A stretch of 64,000 nt of DNA, from assembly GCF_014201145.1 (NCBI RefSeq), contig NZ_JACHDP010000001.1, positions 2,666,001-2,730,000 on the forward strand, read 5' to 3'. Shown one piece after another: positions 1-8,311 of this stretch (the stretch's first letter is position 1; every line of letters starts with the position of its first letter). The notes below the pieces were generated by a model, which worked only from the letters and a program-made list of their open reading frames with translations, was not told the origin of the DNA and did not search any database. Made by a program: the position numbers and the translations under genes. This stretch comes from Micromonospora parathelypteridis. Lineage in GTDB: Bacteria > Actinomycetota > Actinomycetes > Mycobacteriales > Micromonosporaceae.

Positions 1-25
1 GAAGCCAGCGGCGGAAGGCGGCACG

Positions 26-934
26 ATGGCAGTCATCGAGGTGACCCATCTGAAGAAGCGGTACGGCGATCTGATGGCGGTGAACGACGTGTCGTTCACC
101 GTGGAGGCCGGAGAGATCTTCGGCGTCCTCGGCCCGAATGGCGCCGGTAAGACCACCACCGTCGAGTGTGTCGCCGGCCTACGCGTCCCAGACGGGGGCG
201 GGGTGTCGGTCCTCGGGCTCGACCCGCGCCGGGACGCGACCCAGCTTCGGCAGCAGGTCGGGGTGCAACTCCAGGAGAGCCAACTGCCAGACCGGCTCCG
301 GGTGGCCGAGGCACTGGAGTTGTACGCCTCGTTCTACCGCAACCCGGCCGACCCCGCGGCGTTGATCGACAAGCTGGGCCTCGGCGAGAAGCGGAACACC
401 GCGTACAAGAAGCTCTCCGGAGGTCAGAAGCAGCGGCTCTCCATCGCGTTGGCTCTGGTCGGCAATCCGAAGATCGCCATCCTCGACGAGCTGACCACCG
501 GGCTGGACCCGCAGGCTCGCCGGGACACCTGGGGCCTCATCGAACAGGTCCGCGACAGCGGGGTGACGATCGTGCTGGTCACCCACTTCATGGAGGAGGC
601 CGAGCGGCTCTGCGACCGGGTCGCGGTGATCGATCGGGGCCAGGTCGTCGCCCTGGACAGCCCGGCGGGCCTGGTGTCGACGGTGGCTCCGGAGCAGCGG
701 ATCCGGTTCCGGCCGTCGGCCCCGATCGACGACCGGCTCCTCACCGACCTGCCGGAGGTCACCGGCGTGCAGCGCACCGGCAGCCAGGTGGTGGTGACCG
801 GCACCGGTGAAATGCTGCACGCGGTCACCTCGGTGCTCGCCCGCCACCAGATCGTCGCCGCCGACCTGCGGTTGGAGCAGTCCACCCTCGACGACGCCTT
901 CGTCGAGCTGACCGGGCACCGCCTTGCAGACTGA
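26..934 (+). CDS. ABC transporter ATP-binding protein (DrrA-like, ABC-2 exporter)
   Basis: Cytoplasmic ATPase of an ABC-2 type exporter, 302 aa. Visible motifs: Walker A GPNGAGKT at residues 36-43, signature LSGGQ at 130-134, Walker B AILDE at 151-155, and the H-loop histidine at 187 (VLVTHFMEEAE). The C-terminal ~80 residues match the accessory domain common in DrrA/CcmA-type ATPases. A GGAAGG ribosome site lies just before the ATG. The permease gene follows 12 bp downstream, so the two form one exporter. Substrate cannot be told from sequence; antibiotic or lipid export is the usual role of this family, and the coupled two-component pair suggests inducible expression. Confidence 0.93.
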   Translation: MAVIEVTHLKKRYGDLMAVNDVSFTVEAGEIFGVLGPNGAGKTTTVECVAGLRVPDGGGVSVLGLDPRRDATQLRQQVGVQLQESQLPDRLRVAEALELYASFYRNPADPAALIDKLGLGEKRNTAYKKLSGGQKQRLSIALALVGNPKIAILDELTTGLDPQARRDTWGLIEQVRDSGVTIVLVTHFMEEAERLCDRVAVIDRGQVVALDSPAGLVSTVAPEQRIRFRPSAPIDDRLLTDLPEVTGVQRTGSQVVVTGTGEMLHAVTSVLARHQIVAADLRLEQSTLDDAFVELTGHRLAD

Positions 935-946
935 GAGGGAGTCACC

Positions 947-1681
947 ATGCACGCCTTCCGCCAGATCCTGAGGATCGAGGCGCGGCTCTACCTGCGGGAC
1001 CTGCCGACGCTGTTCACCATCGTCGGGCTGCCCACCCTGATCCTGGTGGTGCTCGGGCTGATCCCCTCGCTCCGCAGGCCGGATCCGAACTTCGACGGGC
1101 AGACCTTCGTCAGCTACTTCGCCCCGTCGTTGCTGGTGGTGACGCTCGCCATGGTCGGGGTGAACATCCTGCCCTCCGTGCTGGCCACGTACCGGGAACG
1201 CGGGGTGCTGCGCCGGCTGGCGACCACGCCGGCGAACCCGGCCGCCCTGCTCGCCGCCCAGTTGGTGCTGGCCCTGACCGGGATCCTGGTCAGCGCGCTG
1301 CTGCTCGTCGTGGTCGCCCGGTTGGCGTTCGGGGTGCCACTGCCCCGGCACCCGCTCGGCTTCACCCTGGCCTTCGTCCTCGGCACGGCTGCGCTGCTGG
1401 CGCTCGGCCTGCTGGTCGCCGCCGTGGCCCGGACGGCGAAGGCGGGCCAGGCCCTGGCCGTGCCGCTGTTCCTGGTCGTCATGTTCTTCGGCGGGGTCTA
1501 CCTGCCGCGGTTCCTGCTTCCGGACGTGGTGGCGCGGATCGGCGACTACACGCCGCCCGGGGTGCAGGCGCTCCTCGACGCCTGGACCGGGACGTCGCCG
1601 CAGCCGCTGCACCTGGCGATAATGGCGGTGATCGCCGTGGCGGCCGGCGCTGGCGCGGCGAAACTGTTCCGCTGGGAGTGA
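947..1681 (+). CDS. ABC-2 type transporter permease
   Basis: Integral membrane partner of the upstream ATPase, 244 aa, with about six hydrophobic segments (first near residues 20-45 around FTIVGLPTLILVVLGLIPSL, others around 60-80, 105-130, 140-165, 170-190 and the C-terminus). This is the usual size and hydrophobicity profile of DrrB-like permeases. A GAGGGAG site precedes the ATG. Its TGA overlaps the GTG of the sensor kinase by the 4-base GTGA, which implies translational coupling of transporter and regulator. Substrate unknown. Confidence 0.9.
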   Translation: MHAFRQILRIEARLYLRDLPTLFTIVGLPTLILVVLGLIPSLRRPDPNFDGQTFVSYFAPSLLVVTLAMVGVNILPSVLATYRERGVLRRLATTPANPAALLAAQLVLALTGILVSALLLVVVARLAFGVPLPRHPLGFTLAFVLGTAALLALGLLVAAVARTAKAGQALAVPLFLVVMFFGGVYLPRFLLPDVVARIGDYTPPGVQALLDAWTGTSPQPLHLAIMAVIAVAAGAGAAKLFRWE

Positions 1682-2961
1682 GCGGGGATCCGATGACCAG
1701 CAGCTGTGGGCACGACCGCCTGACCAACTGGCGAAAGCGCGAGGCGAACGTCTATCGCGTGTTTCCCTTCGGCGGGCTGGCTCTGGGCACCCTGCTGGCC
1801 CTCGTCGCACCGGCACCCGCCGGCCTCGGGGCGGTGCCCACCCTCGCCATCGCCGTGGCTGCCGGATGCTGGGTCGCCTGGTTCGTCACTCTGCACCCCG
1901 ACTGGCAGAGCCGGCTCACGCTGATGGCCGTCTACTACGCCGGGCTGCTCACGTTCGCCGCCGCGCTGGTGGCCGCCAGTCCGTGGTACGGCTTCTTCGC
2001 CTGGATCGGTTATATCCACGCCTTTCCGGTGCTGCCCGGACGCTGGCGGATCGCCGGGATGGTCGTCACGGCCGCCCTCGTCGCCACTTCTCAGGGCGGT
2101 GGCCTGACAGTTCTGACGTCGCACTGGCTGCTCTGGCTGGTGCTGGTGTTCTTCAACCTGCTGGTCGCCGGCTCGGTGAGCTGGTTCGCGATGGTCGCCG
2201 ACCAGGAGGACGCCAAACGCCAGCGGTTGGTGACGGAACTCGGCGAGACCAACCGTCAACTCACCGAGACGGCGCGGGAGAACGCGGGCCTGCACGCCCA
2301 ACTGCTCGCTCAGGCCCGGGAGGCCGGTGTGCTGGACGAGCGTCAGCGGATGGCACGGGAGATCCACGACACGCTGGCGCAGGGGCTGACCGGCATCATC
2401 ACCCAACTGGAGGCGGCCGAGCAGACCCGTGACCGGTCCGCCGACTGGTGCCGGCACGTCGACAACGCCCTCGCGTTGGCCCGGGAGAGCCTCACCGAGG
2501 CCCGCCGCTCGGTGCGGGCGGTCCGCCCGGAACCCCTGGAGACGGCCCGACTGCCGGACGCCCTCGTCGAGCTGGGCGGGCGCTGGTCGGCCCTGAACGG
2601 GGTACGGGCCGAGGTCGCCACCACCGGTACGCCCCGTCCGCTGCACCCGGAGATCGAGGTGACCCTGCTGCGGGCGGCCCAGGAGGCGCTCGCCAACGTG
2701 GCCCGGCACGCGGACGCGTCGCGGGTCGGGCTGACCCTGTCCTACATGGCGGACAGGGTCACGCTGGACGTCCGCGACGACGGGACGGGCTTCGACGTCA
2801 CCGGCCAGCCGGTGTCCCGCGAGCCCGGCGGCGGGTACGGGCTGACCGCCATGCGGCAGCGGGTGACCCAGGTCGGTGGCGAGGTGGCCGTCGAGTCCGA
2901 ACTGGGCAGCGGGACCGCCATCTCGGCGTCCGTCCCGGCGCTACCCGGAGGTGCCGGATGA
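1678..2961 (+). CDS. Sensor histidine kinase (NarL/DesK type, HisKA_3)
   Basis: Membrane sensor kinase, 427 aa. Residues about 28-175 hold several hydrophobic helices, then a coiled-coil linker (about 178-222). The dimerisation box contains EIHDTLAQGLTGI with phospho-acceptor His230. The C-terminal HATPase domain shows the N-box ANVARHA and G-box DDGTGFD. The GTG start overlaps the permease stop; an ATG five codons in (1693) is an alternative. It overlaps the response regulator by ATGA, so kinase and regulator are co-translated. Probably senses a membrane or exporter-related signal for the transporter encoded just upstream; the signal is unknown. Confidence 0.93.
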   Translation: MSGDPMTSSCGHDRLTNWRKREANVYRVFPFGGLALGTLLALVAPAPAGLGAVPTLAIAVAAGCWVAWFVTLHPDWQSRLTLMAVYYAGLLTFAAALVAASPWYGFFAWIGYIHAFPVLPGRWRIAGMVVTAALVATSQGGGLTVLTSHWLLWLVLVFFNLLVAGSVSWFAMVADQEDAKRQRLVTELGETNRQLTETARENAGLHAQLLAQAREAGVLDERQRMAREIHDTLAQGLTGIITQLEAAEQTRDRSADWCRHVDNALALARESLTEARRSVRAVRPEPLETARLPDALVELGGRWSALNGVRAEVATTGTPRPLHPEIEVTLLRAAQEALANVARHADASRVGLTLSYMADRVTLDVRDDGTGFDVTGQPVSREPGGGYGLTAMRQRVTQVGGEVAVESELGSGTAISASVPALPGGAG

Positions 2962-3599
2962 CCAACCAGGTGCGCCTGCTGATCGTCGACGACCATCCGG
3001 TGGTGCGCGACGGGCTGCGGGGGATGTTCACCGGCGACCCGGGGTTCGAGGTGGTGGGCGAGGCGGCGGACGGCGCGGAGGCGTTGGCCCTGGTCGCGAC
3101 GCTGCGGCCGGACGTGGTGCTGATGGACCTGCGGATGCCCGGGATGGACGGGGTGACCGCCATCGGCCGACTGGCCCGCTCCGGCAGCACGGCCCGGGTG
3201 CTGGTGCTCACCACGTACGACACGGACGCCGATGTGCTGCCGGCGATCGAGGCGGGCGCTACCGGGTACCTGCTCAAGGACGCGCCTCGCGAGGACCTGG
3301 TCCGAGCGGTCCGGGCCGCAGCCCGGGGTGAGTCGGTGCTCGCGCCGAGCGTCGCCGGTCGGCTGATGGGCCGGCTGCGCGCTCCCGTGGAGGAGCCGCT
3401 CAGCCAACGCGAACTGGAGGTCCTCACCCTGGTGGCCCGCGGCGCCTCCAACCGGGAGGCAGCGAGTCAACTGTTCATCAGCGAGGCCACCGTCAAGACG
3501 CACCTGCTGCACGTCTACGCCAAGCTCGGCGTCAACGACCGGGCCGCCGCGGTGGCCACCGCGTACGACAGAGGACTGCTGACCCCCGGCGGGCGGTGA
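2958..3599 (+). CDS. LuxR-family response regulator
   Basis: Two-component response regulator, 213 aa. Receiver domain begins MTNQVRLLIVDDHPVVRDG; the acidic pair is at residues 11-12, the phosphorylation Asp is residue 57 (VVLMDLRMPG), the conserved Lys is in YLLKDAP. The C-terminal LuxR/NarL helix-turn-helix spans about 147-205 (LSQRELEVLTLVARG, ATVKTHLLHVYAKLG). The ATG at 2958 overlaps the kinase stop codon; an open frame runs further upstream but lies inside the kinase gene. Most likely activates the ABC exporter operon that carries it. Confidence 0.94.
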   Translation: MTNQVRLLIVDDHPVVRDGLRGMFTGDPGFEVVGEAADGAEALALVATLRPDVVLMDLRMPGMDGVTAIGRLARSGSTARVLVLTTYDTDADVLPAIEAGATGYLLKDAPREDLVRAVRAAARGESVLAPSVAGRLMGRLRAPVEEPLSQRELEVLTLVARGASNREAASQLFISEATVKTHLLHVYAKLGVNDRAAAVATAYDRGLLTPGGR

Positions 3600-3622
3600 G
3601 CGGGGCCGGGCAGGATGGGCGG

Positions 3623-4591
3623 GTGCGCGCGTCCCGACTGATCTCGCTGTTGTTGCTGCTCCAGGCGCGCGGTTCGATGACCGCGAGCGAGCTGGCGCGT
3701 GAGCTGGAGATCTCCGAGCGGACCGTCTACCGCGACGTGTTGGCGCTCTCCGCCGCCGGGGTGCCGGTCTACGCCGACCGGGGCCGGGCCGGCGGCTACC
3801 GCCTGCTCGGCGGCTACCGGACCCGGTTGACCGGGCTGAACCGGGACGAGGCCGAGGCGCTCTTCCTCGCCGGGCTACCCGGACCGGCCGGCGACATGGG
3901 GCTCGCCGACGCGGTCGCCGCCGCCGAGCTGAAGGTGCTCGCCGCGCTGCCGCCGGCCCTACGCGACGCCCCGGCCCGCGCCGGGCAGCGGTTCCACCTG
4001 GACGTCCCGGGCTGGTTCCGGGAGACCGCGCCGCCGCCGTGGCTCACCGAGCTGGCGCGGGCGATCTGGCGGGACCGGGTGGTGGAGTTGCGCTACCGAC
4101 GCGGCGACCGGGAGGTGACCCGCCGGGTCCAGCCGTACGGGCTGGTCCTCAAGAACGCGGTCTGGTATCTGGTCGGCCGGGTCGGTGACGACACCCGCAC
4201 CTACCGGGTGGACCGGGTGACCGGGGTCGAGGAGGGCGAGGAGAGCTTCGTCCGGGACGGAGACTTCGACCTGGCCGGGCACTGGCGCGAGCAGGCCGGG
4301 TCGTTCCTGCGAACCATGCTGCGGGCCGAGGTGACCGTCCGGCTCAGCGCGGCCGGCCTGCGCCAGCTCCGGCACCTGGTCGACGCCCCCTTCGTGTACG
4401 ACGAGGTGGTCGCCGCGGCCGGCGCACCCGACGGACTGGGCTGGGTGGTGGCCCGGTTGCCCGTCGAGTCCGTCGAGGTGGCGTACCGCCAACTGCTGGG
4501 GCTCGGCCCCGAGGTGGAGGTGCTCGACCCACCCGAGCTGCGACGGTTGTTCGCCGAGGCGGCCGACCGCCTCGGCGCGCTCTACCGGTAG
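3623..4591 (+). CDS. HTH/WYL-domain transcriptional regulator (YafY type)
   Basis: DNA-binding regulator of about 322 aa. An N-terminal HTH_11 domain (LARELEISERTVYRDVLALS) is followed by a WYL domain whose core appears in VELRYRRGDREVTRRVQPYGLVLKNAVWYLVG, then a C-terminal WCX-like region. WYL domains bind ligands or nucleic acid. I chose GTG 3623 because the protein then begins MRASRLISLLLLLQ like its family; GTG 3596, which overlaps the response regulator stop (GTGA), would add nine residues and couple translation. It is the last gene of the exporter/two-component operon and its 3' end overlaps the convergent SDR gene by 10 bp. Confidence 0.88.
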   Translation: MRASRLISLLLLLQARGSMTASELARELEISERTVYRDVLALSAAGVPVYADRGRAGGYRLLGGYRTRLTGLNRDEAEALFLAGLPGPAGDMGLADAVAAAELKVLAALPPALRDAPARAGQRFHLDVPGWFRETAPPPWLTELARAIWRDRVVELRYRRGDREVTRRVQPYGLVLKNAVWYLVGRVGDDTRTYRVDRVTGVEEGEESFVRDGDFDLAGHWREQAGSFLRTMLRAEVTVRLSAAGLRQLRHLVDAPFVYDEVVAAAGAPDGLGWVVARLPVESVEVAYRQLLGLGPEVEVLDPPELRRLFAEAADRLGALYR

Positions 4592-5496
4592 CCGGTGACG
4601 TCCGCCGGTTTGCCGGCGTCGACCACCTCGACGATGTAGCGGAAGCCCTCCGGCTGGCTGCCGTCGAGATCGGTGAATCCGTACACCTTGGACAGCGTGC
4701 CCGCATCGACGGACTCGCCGTTCCAGCGGGCCTTCTCCTCGTCGGCGGCGAGTGCGGCCACCGCGCGGCCGACGAACGCCGGAGTCTCCGAGATGAGGAA
4801 GTTCGGGTCGGTGGCAGCGCCGTCGCGCCAGTTCTCCTCAGTCACGCCGAAGTGCTCCAGCATCGCCTCCGAGCGGATCCACCCCGGGGTGAGCGCCACG
4901 GCCGTGCAGCCGTGCTGCTTGAGCTCGTGCGCCTGGCTGAAGGCGAGCCGGTTGACCGAAACCTTGGCCAGGTCGTAGAAGATCGAGAGCCGGTAGTTCT
5001 CGTCGTTGTACGCCTTGGTGCCGTCGCCCATCTCCACCACCAGACCACCGGGCTTGCGGATCAGCAGCGGCAGCGCGAAGTGGCTGGTGATGAGGTGCGT
5101 GTCGACGGCCAGCCGCAGGGTGCGGAACCCGGCGTCCAGTGGCTGCTCCCAGACCGGCTTGTCCCAGGTGACCAGCGGGTCGCCACCCCAGATGTCGTTG
5201 ACCAGCACATCGAGTCGGCCCTGCTCGGCGTCGATCCGGGCGACCAGGTCGCGGACCTGCTCGGGCACCAGGTGATCGACCCGGACGGCGATACCGGTGC
5301 CACCGGCAGCGGTGACCAGCTCGGCGGTCTCCTCGATGGTCTCCGGCCGGTTCATCTCGGAGCGGCCGGCGCTGCTGCTGCGGCCGGTGGCGTACACGGT
5401 GGCGCCGGCGGCACCGAGCTGGATCGCGATCTGCCGACCGGCACCCCGGGTGGCACCGGCGACGAGCGCGATCTTTCCTGTCAGCGGTTGCGTCAT
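4582..5496 (-). CDS. SDR family oxidoreductase
   Basis: Short-chain dehydrogenase/reductase, 304 aa. The N-terminal nucleotide-binding motif reads VAGATRGAGRQIA, and the catalytic pair is in FYDLAKVSVN (Tyr-x3-Lys). NADPH is likely because an Arg and Ser follow the second strand (ATGRSSS). ATG 5496 gives the standard MTQPLTGKIALV start; a longer frame begins at 5526 but would run through a palindromic operator at 5506-5527. Substrate unknown. The stop is embedded in the convergent WYL gene end. Regulation by a dimeric repressor at the palindrome is inferred. Confidence 0.88.
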   Translation of the reverse strand: MTQPLTGKIALVAGATRGAGRQIAIQLGAAGATVYATGRSSSAGRSEMNRPETIEETAELVTAAGGTGIAVRVDHLVPEQVRDLVARIDAEQGRLDVLVNDIWGGDPLVTWDKPVWEQPLDAGFRTLRLAVDTHLITSHFALPLLIRKPGGLVVEMGDGTKAYNDENYRLSIFYDLAKVSVNRLAFSQAHELKQHGCTAVALTPGWIRSEAMLEHFGVTEENWRDGAATDPNFLISETPAFVGRAVAALAADEEKARWNGESVDAGTLSKVYGFTDLDGSQPEGFRYIVEVVDAGKPADVTGYR

Positions 5497-5505
5497 GCCT
5501 GCGAC

Positions 5506-5527
5506 GTTGTCAGGAATACCTGACAAC
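5506..5527. promoter_or_regulatory. Palindromic operator upstream of the SDR gene
   Basis: Perfect 9-bp arms GTTGTCAGG and CCTGACAAC separated by AATA, placed 10 bp before the ATG of the SDR gene on the minus strand. Position and symmetry are typical of a TetR- or MarR-type repressor site. The cognate repressor is not identified; no TetR gene is adjacent. Confidence 0.55.
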
Positions 5528-5566
5528 CGACGTCCGAATTTGTCACCCGACGTGGAAAAAACGCGC

Positions 5567-6304
5567 TCAATCCACCAGCCGGACGCGGACCCGCCGGTTG
5601 GCCCGGCCCTTGCTCTCCACCTTGACCACCTGCACCTTGCCGATCTGCGCGGTGGACGCGACGTGGGTGCCGCCGTCGGCCTGCACGTCCAGCCCGACGA
5701 TGTCGACGATCCGGACCTCCTGCTCGTCCGCCGGGATCAGGTTGGACTGGGTGCGGATGATGTCGGGCAGGGCCAGTGCCTCGGTACGCGGCAGCACCCG
5801 CGTGGCGACCGAACGGTCGGCTGCCACCTCGGCGTTGACCAGCTCCTCGATCCGGCTCTTGAAGTCCGGTGGCACCTCGGGGAGGTTGAAGTCCATCCGG
5901 GCCTCCCCCGGCTCCATCGAGTTGCCGGTCACGAGCGCGCCGAAGTCGCGGAACACCACACCGCAGAGCACGTGTAGCCCCGAGTGCGTACGCATCAGCC
6001 GGGTGCGGCGCTCGTCCTCCAGCGCGCCGACGACCTCGGTGCCGACCGGCGGCAACGGGTCACCCTCGGCGGGGATCAGGTACGGGTCGTCGCCCTTGCG
6101 GGTGCCGACGATCCGGGTCTGCACGCCCTGCCACAGCAGCACGCCGTGGTCCGGTGGTTGACCGCCGCCGCCCGGGTAGAACGCCGAGCGGTCCAGCACG
6201 ATGCCCTGCTCCGGGTCGGCGTGCAGGACCGTACAGGTCCACTCGCGCAGGGTCGGGTCGGCGAGGTCGAGCCGGTGCGTACGGCCATGCTGTGTGACGC
6301 CCAT
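5567..6304 (-). CDS. Alanyl-tRNA editing protein (AlaX-M type)
   Basis: Free-standing editing domain that hydrolyses mischarged Ser- or Gly-tRNA(Ala), 245 aa. The N-terminal part (YPGGGGQPPDHG) matches the AlaX/AlaRS glycine-rich motif; the zinc motif HxxxH appears as HSGLH near residue 103. The second motif is DGGTH, with Asp where AlaRS editing domains usually carry the Cys of CxxxH. Length fits AlaX-M, which has an extra N-terminal beta-barrel. A TAACGT box at 6313-6318 lies 8 nt upstream of the ATG, so the message is probably leaderless. Confidence 0.88.
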   Translation of the reverse strand: MGVTQHGRTHRLDLADPTLREWTCTVLHADPEQGIVLDRSAFYPGGGGQPPDHGVLLWQGVQTRIVGTRKGDDPYLIPAEGDPLPPVGTEVVGALEDERRTRLMRTHSGLHVLCGVVFRDFGALVTGNSMEPGEARMDFNLPEVPPDFKSRIEELVNAEVAADRSVATRVLPRTEALALPDIIRTQSNLIPADEQEVRIVDIVGLDVQADGGTHVASTAQIGKVQVVKVESKGRANRRVRVRLVD

Positions 6305-6315
6305 GACAGGGCACG

Positions 6316-7203
6316 TTACTCGTTGAGGAAGCCGGAGATGCGGTCCCGCAGATCGGCGCGTTCCGTCCAGAGGACGCCGGGCCGGTCGTACACGTGCAGG
6401 GTGGCCTGGGGCAGCGCGGCGGCGAGTCGCTCGGCGACCTCGACCGGGTGCAGGTCGTCGCCCGCGCAGGCGATCACCAGCGCCGGCGCGGTGACCGCCG
6501 CCAGATCACTGATATCCCGCAGCGACGTCTGCTCCGGCAAGGTGGTCAGCCCTTCGGCGAGACCGTCGCGGAGCAGCTGGTCGAGCCGCTGCCGCAGGTA
6601 CGCCCAGCCGGCCGGGGTGTTGCGCACCGCCGCGGGCATCTCCAGCGAGACGACATCCGCGACCGCAGAGGCGTCCCCGCTCTCCACCGCCTCCAGCAGA
6701 TCCGTGATCCGTTCGCGGGCGACCGGCCCGCGCGGCTCGTCGAGCACCGCCGGCAGGAAGAAGACCAACTTCTCGAAACGCTCCGGGCTCTCCGCCAGGA
6801 GTCGGCAGAGGGCACCCGCACCGAGGCTCGCGCCGAACGCCCGGCTGGCCCCGCCGAGGTCCGCGATCGCGCGCAGATCCCGGGCCAGGTCCAGGTAGTT
6901 CCACGGCCCGTCCGGAGCCTCGGAACGGCCGTGCCCGCGGAACTGGAAGAAGACCTTGCGTCCGGTCACTCCGCTGCCGAACGGGCGGGTGGTGGCGATG
7001 CCGTTGCCCAGCCCGTGCGCGAAGACGGTGACCGGATCACCGGTGCCGGTGACCAACCGCTCCAGCCGTACGCCGTGCGGGGTGGTGACCAACTCGGTCT
7101 CCGGCTCCGGCAGGGCCGGTCGACCGGTGCGTGGCCCACCCGGGCCGGGCCCCCAGGTGCGGGGCCCGCTGTCCGGCGGAGGTGGCCAGCGGAAACCTCT
7201 CAC
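6316..7203 (-). CDS. Alpha/beta hydrolase
   Basis: Serine hydrolase of the alpha/beta fold, 295 aa. Oxyanion region VFAHGLGNG, nucleophile elbow AFGASLGAG (Ser), and the late acid/histidine region around CAGDDLHPVEVAERL. The first ~35 residues are Pro/Gly-rich and may be disordered, or the true start may be internal. Its GTG start overlaps the stop of the DUF2516 gene (GTGA), so the two are translationally coupled. Substrate unknown. Confidence 0.82.
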   Translation of the reverse strand: MRGFRWPPPPDSGPRTWGPGPGGPRTGRPALPEPETELVTTPHGVRLERLVTGTGDPVTVFAHGLGNGIATTRPFGSGVTGRKVFFQFRGHGRSEAPDGPWNYLDLARDLRAIADLGGASRAFGASLGAGALCRLLAESPERFEKLVFFLPAVLDEPRGPVARERITDLLEAVESGDASAVADVVSLEMPAAVRNTPAGWAYLRQRLDQLLRDGLAEGLTTLPEQTSLRDISDLAAVTAPALVIACAGDDLHPVEVAERLAAALPQATLHVYDRPGVLWTERADLRDRISGFLNE

Positions 7204-7514
7204 CAGAACCCTTTGCCGTCGCTCAGGTCGCGCAGACCGACCCGAACGTCGAGGAGGTAGATCAGACCGGCGGCGATGCCGATCAGTCCGAAGAGGCTGA
7301 TCGGACCGAAGCCGAGCAGCGTCAGCACGAGACAGACGGCGAGGATGGCGATCCAGCCGCCCTTCGGAAGAGTGCCAATGGCGGGGAAAGCGTCGGAGCG
7401 CTGGGTGATCGCGTGCACCAGGGCGACGCCCTGGACGATCAGCGCGAAGACGAGCAGGATCAGCTCGATCACGTAGCGGACTTCGAACGCGAAGATCGGC
7501 GCGGCGTTGGCCAT
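7200..7514 (-). CDS. DUF2516 family membrane protein
   Basis: Small membrane protein of 104 aa with three hydrophobic segments (about 8-32, 50-68, 70-88). It matches the DUF2516 family, whose mycobacterial member (Rv0476) sits beside hbhA (Rv0475) and Rv0474; the same three families are adjacent here. A TAAGCT box at 7522-7527 lies 7 nt before the ATG. Function unknown. Confidence 0.85.
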   Translation of the reverse strand: MANAAPIFAFEVRYVIELILLVFALIVQGVALVHAITQRSDAFPAIGTLPKGGWIAILAVCLVLTLLGFGPISLFGLIGIAAGLIYLLDVRVGLRDLSDGKGFW

Positions 7515-7585
7515 GCCGGCAAGCTTATGTCGAGGACCCCGGCTACGTCCGACAAGGACGCCGCCGGGGTCGTCGACATGACGAA

Positions 7586-8311
7586 CTACTCGGCCGCCGG
7601 GCGGGTCCGCTTGGTGGCCCGGGGGAGCTTCGCCGACGGGGTCGCGGCCGGCTTCGGAGCCTTCGGCGCGCGGGCGGCCTTCTTGACGGCGGCCGGCTTG
7701 GCCTCGGCGATCTCGGCCACGTCGGCCGGGGTCGGCACGTCGACCGGGGTCGCAGCCACCGGGGCGGTGGTGGCGGCCGGGGTGGTGGCCGGCGGCACGG
7801 CCTGGGTCGCCTCGATGTCGGCGTTGACCGTCTCGGCGGCCTCCAGCACACCGGCGCCGACGACCCGCTCACCACGGGCGACCAGAGCGCCGTACGCGGC
7901 GTACGCCCGCTCCTGCGCGGCCTGGGCGCTCGCGAACACCAGGGCGGCGTTGCGGGTCGCGGCAGCGCGCAGCTTGTCAAGGTCCGCGACCTCGCGCAGC
8001 TTGGCCAGGTCGGCAGCCTCGCGCAGCTTGGTCAGGTCGGCCGACTCGCGGAGCTTGGTCAGGTCCAGCTCGGCCTGCGCCCGGCCGCGCAGAGTGCCTG
8101 CGGTCTCATTGGCGGTACGCAGCGTCTCGGTGGCCTTCTGACGCAGCTCGAAGCCGGTCAACACGGCCCGACCGCCCAGGTCGGCGACGACCCGGGTGCC
8201 GAGGACGCCGACCACGGCCGGCAGCCTGCGCAGGTGCTCGATGGCCAGTTCACCGGCGCCGGCGGCGGCGTAGATCGGGGCGGGGATCCGGTTGGTCTTC
8301 GGCTCGCTCAT
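7586..8311 (-). CDS. HBHA-like Ala/Lys-rich protein
   Basis: 241 aa protein like the mycobacterial heparin-binding haemagglutinin family. The centre has a run of near-identical short repeats built on LTKLRE-SAD-LTKLREAAD-LAKLREVAD (about residues 85-115), predicted coiled coil, and the C-terminus is rich in Ala, Pro and Lys (VKKAARAPKAPKPAA), which is the heparin/DNA-binding type tail. No signal peptide is visible. ATGA overlap with the upstream XRE regulator shows co-translation. In mycobacteria the family is involved in adhesion and in lipid-inclusion/growth functions; the role here is inferred only by family. Confidence 0.8.
   Translation of the reverse strand: MSEPKTNRIPAPIYAAAGAGELAIEHLRRLPAVVGVLGTRVVADLGGRAVLTGFELRQKATETLRTANETAGTLRGRAQAELDLTKLRESADLTKLREAADLAKLREVADLDKLRAAATRNAALVFASAQAAQERAYAAYGALVARGERVVGAGVLEAAETVNADIEATQAVPPATTPAATTAPVAATPVDVPTPADVAEIAEAKPAAVKKAARAPKAPKPAATPSAKLPRATKRTRPAAE

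Noticed and set aside
179..1816. A 545-residue minus-strand frame opposite the ABC exporter
   Set aside because: Antisense shadow of two clearly recognised ABC genes; no motif.
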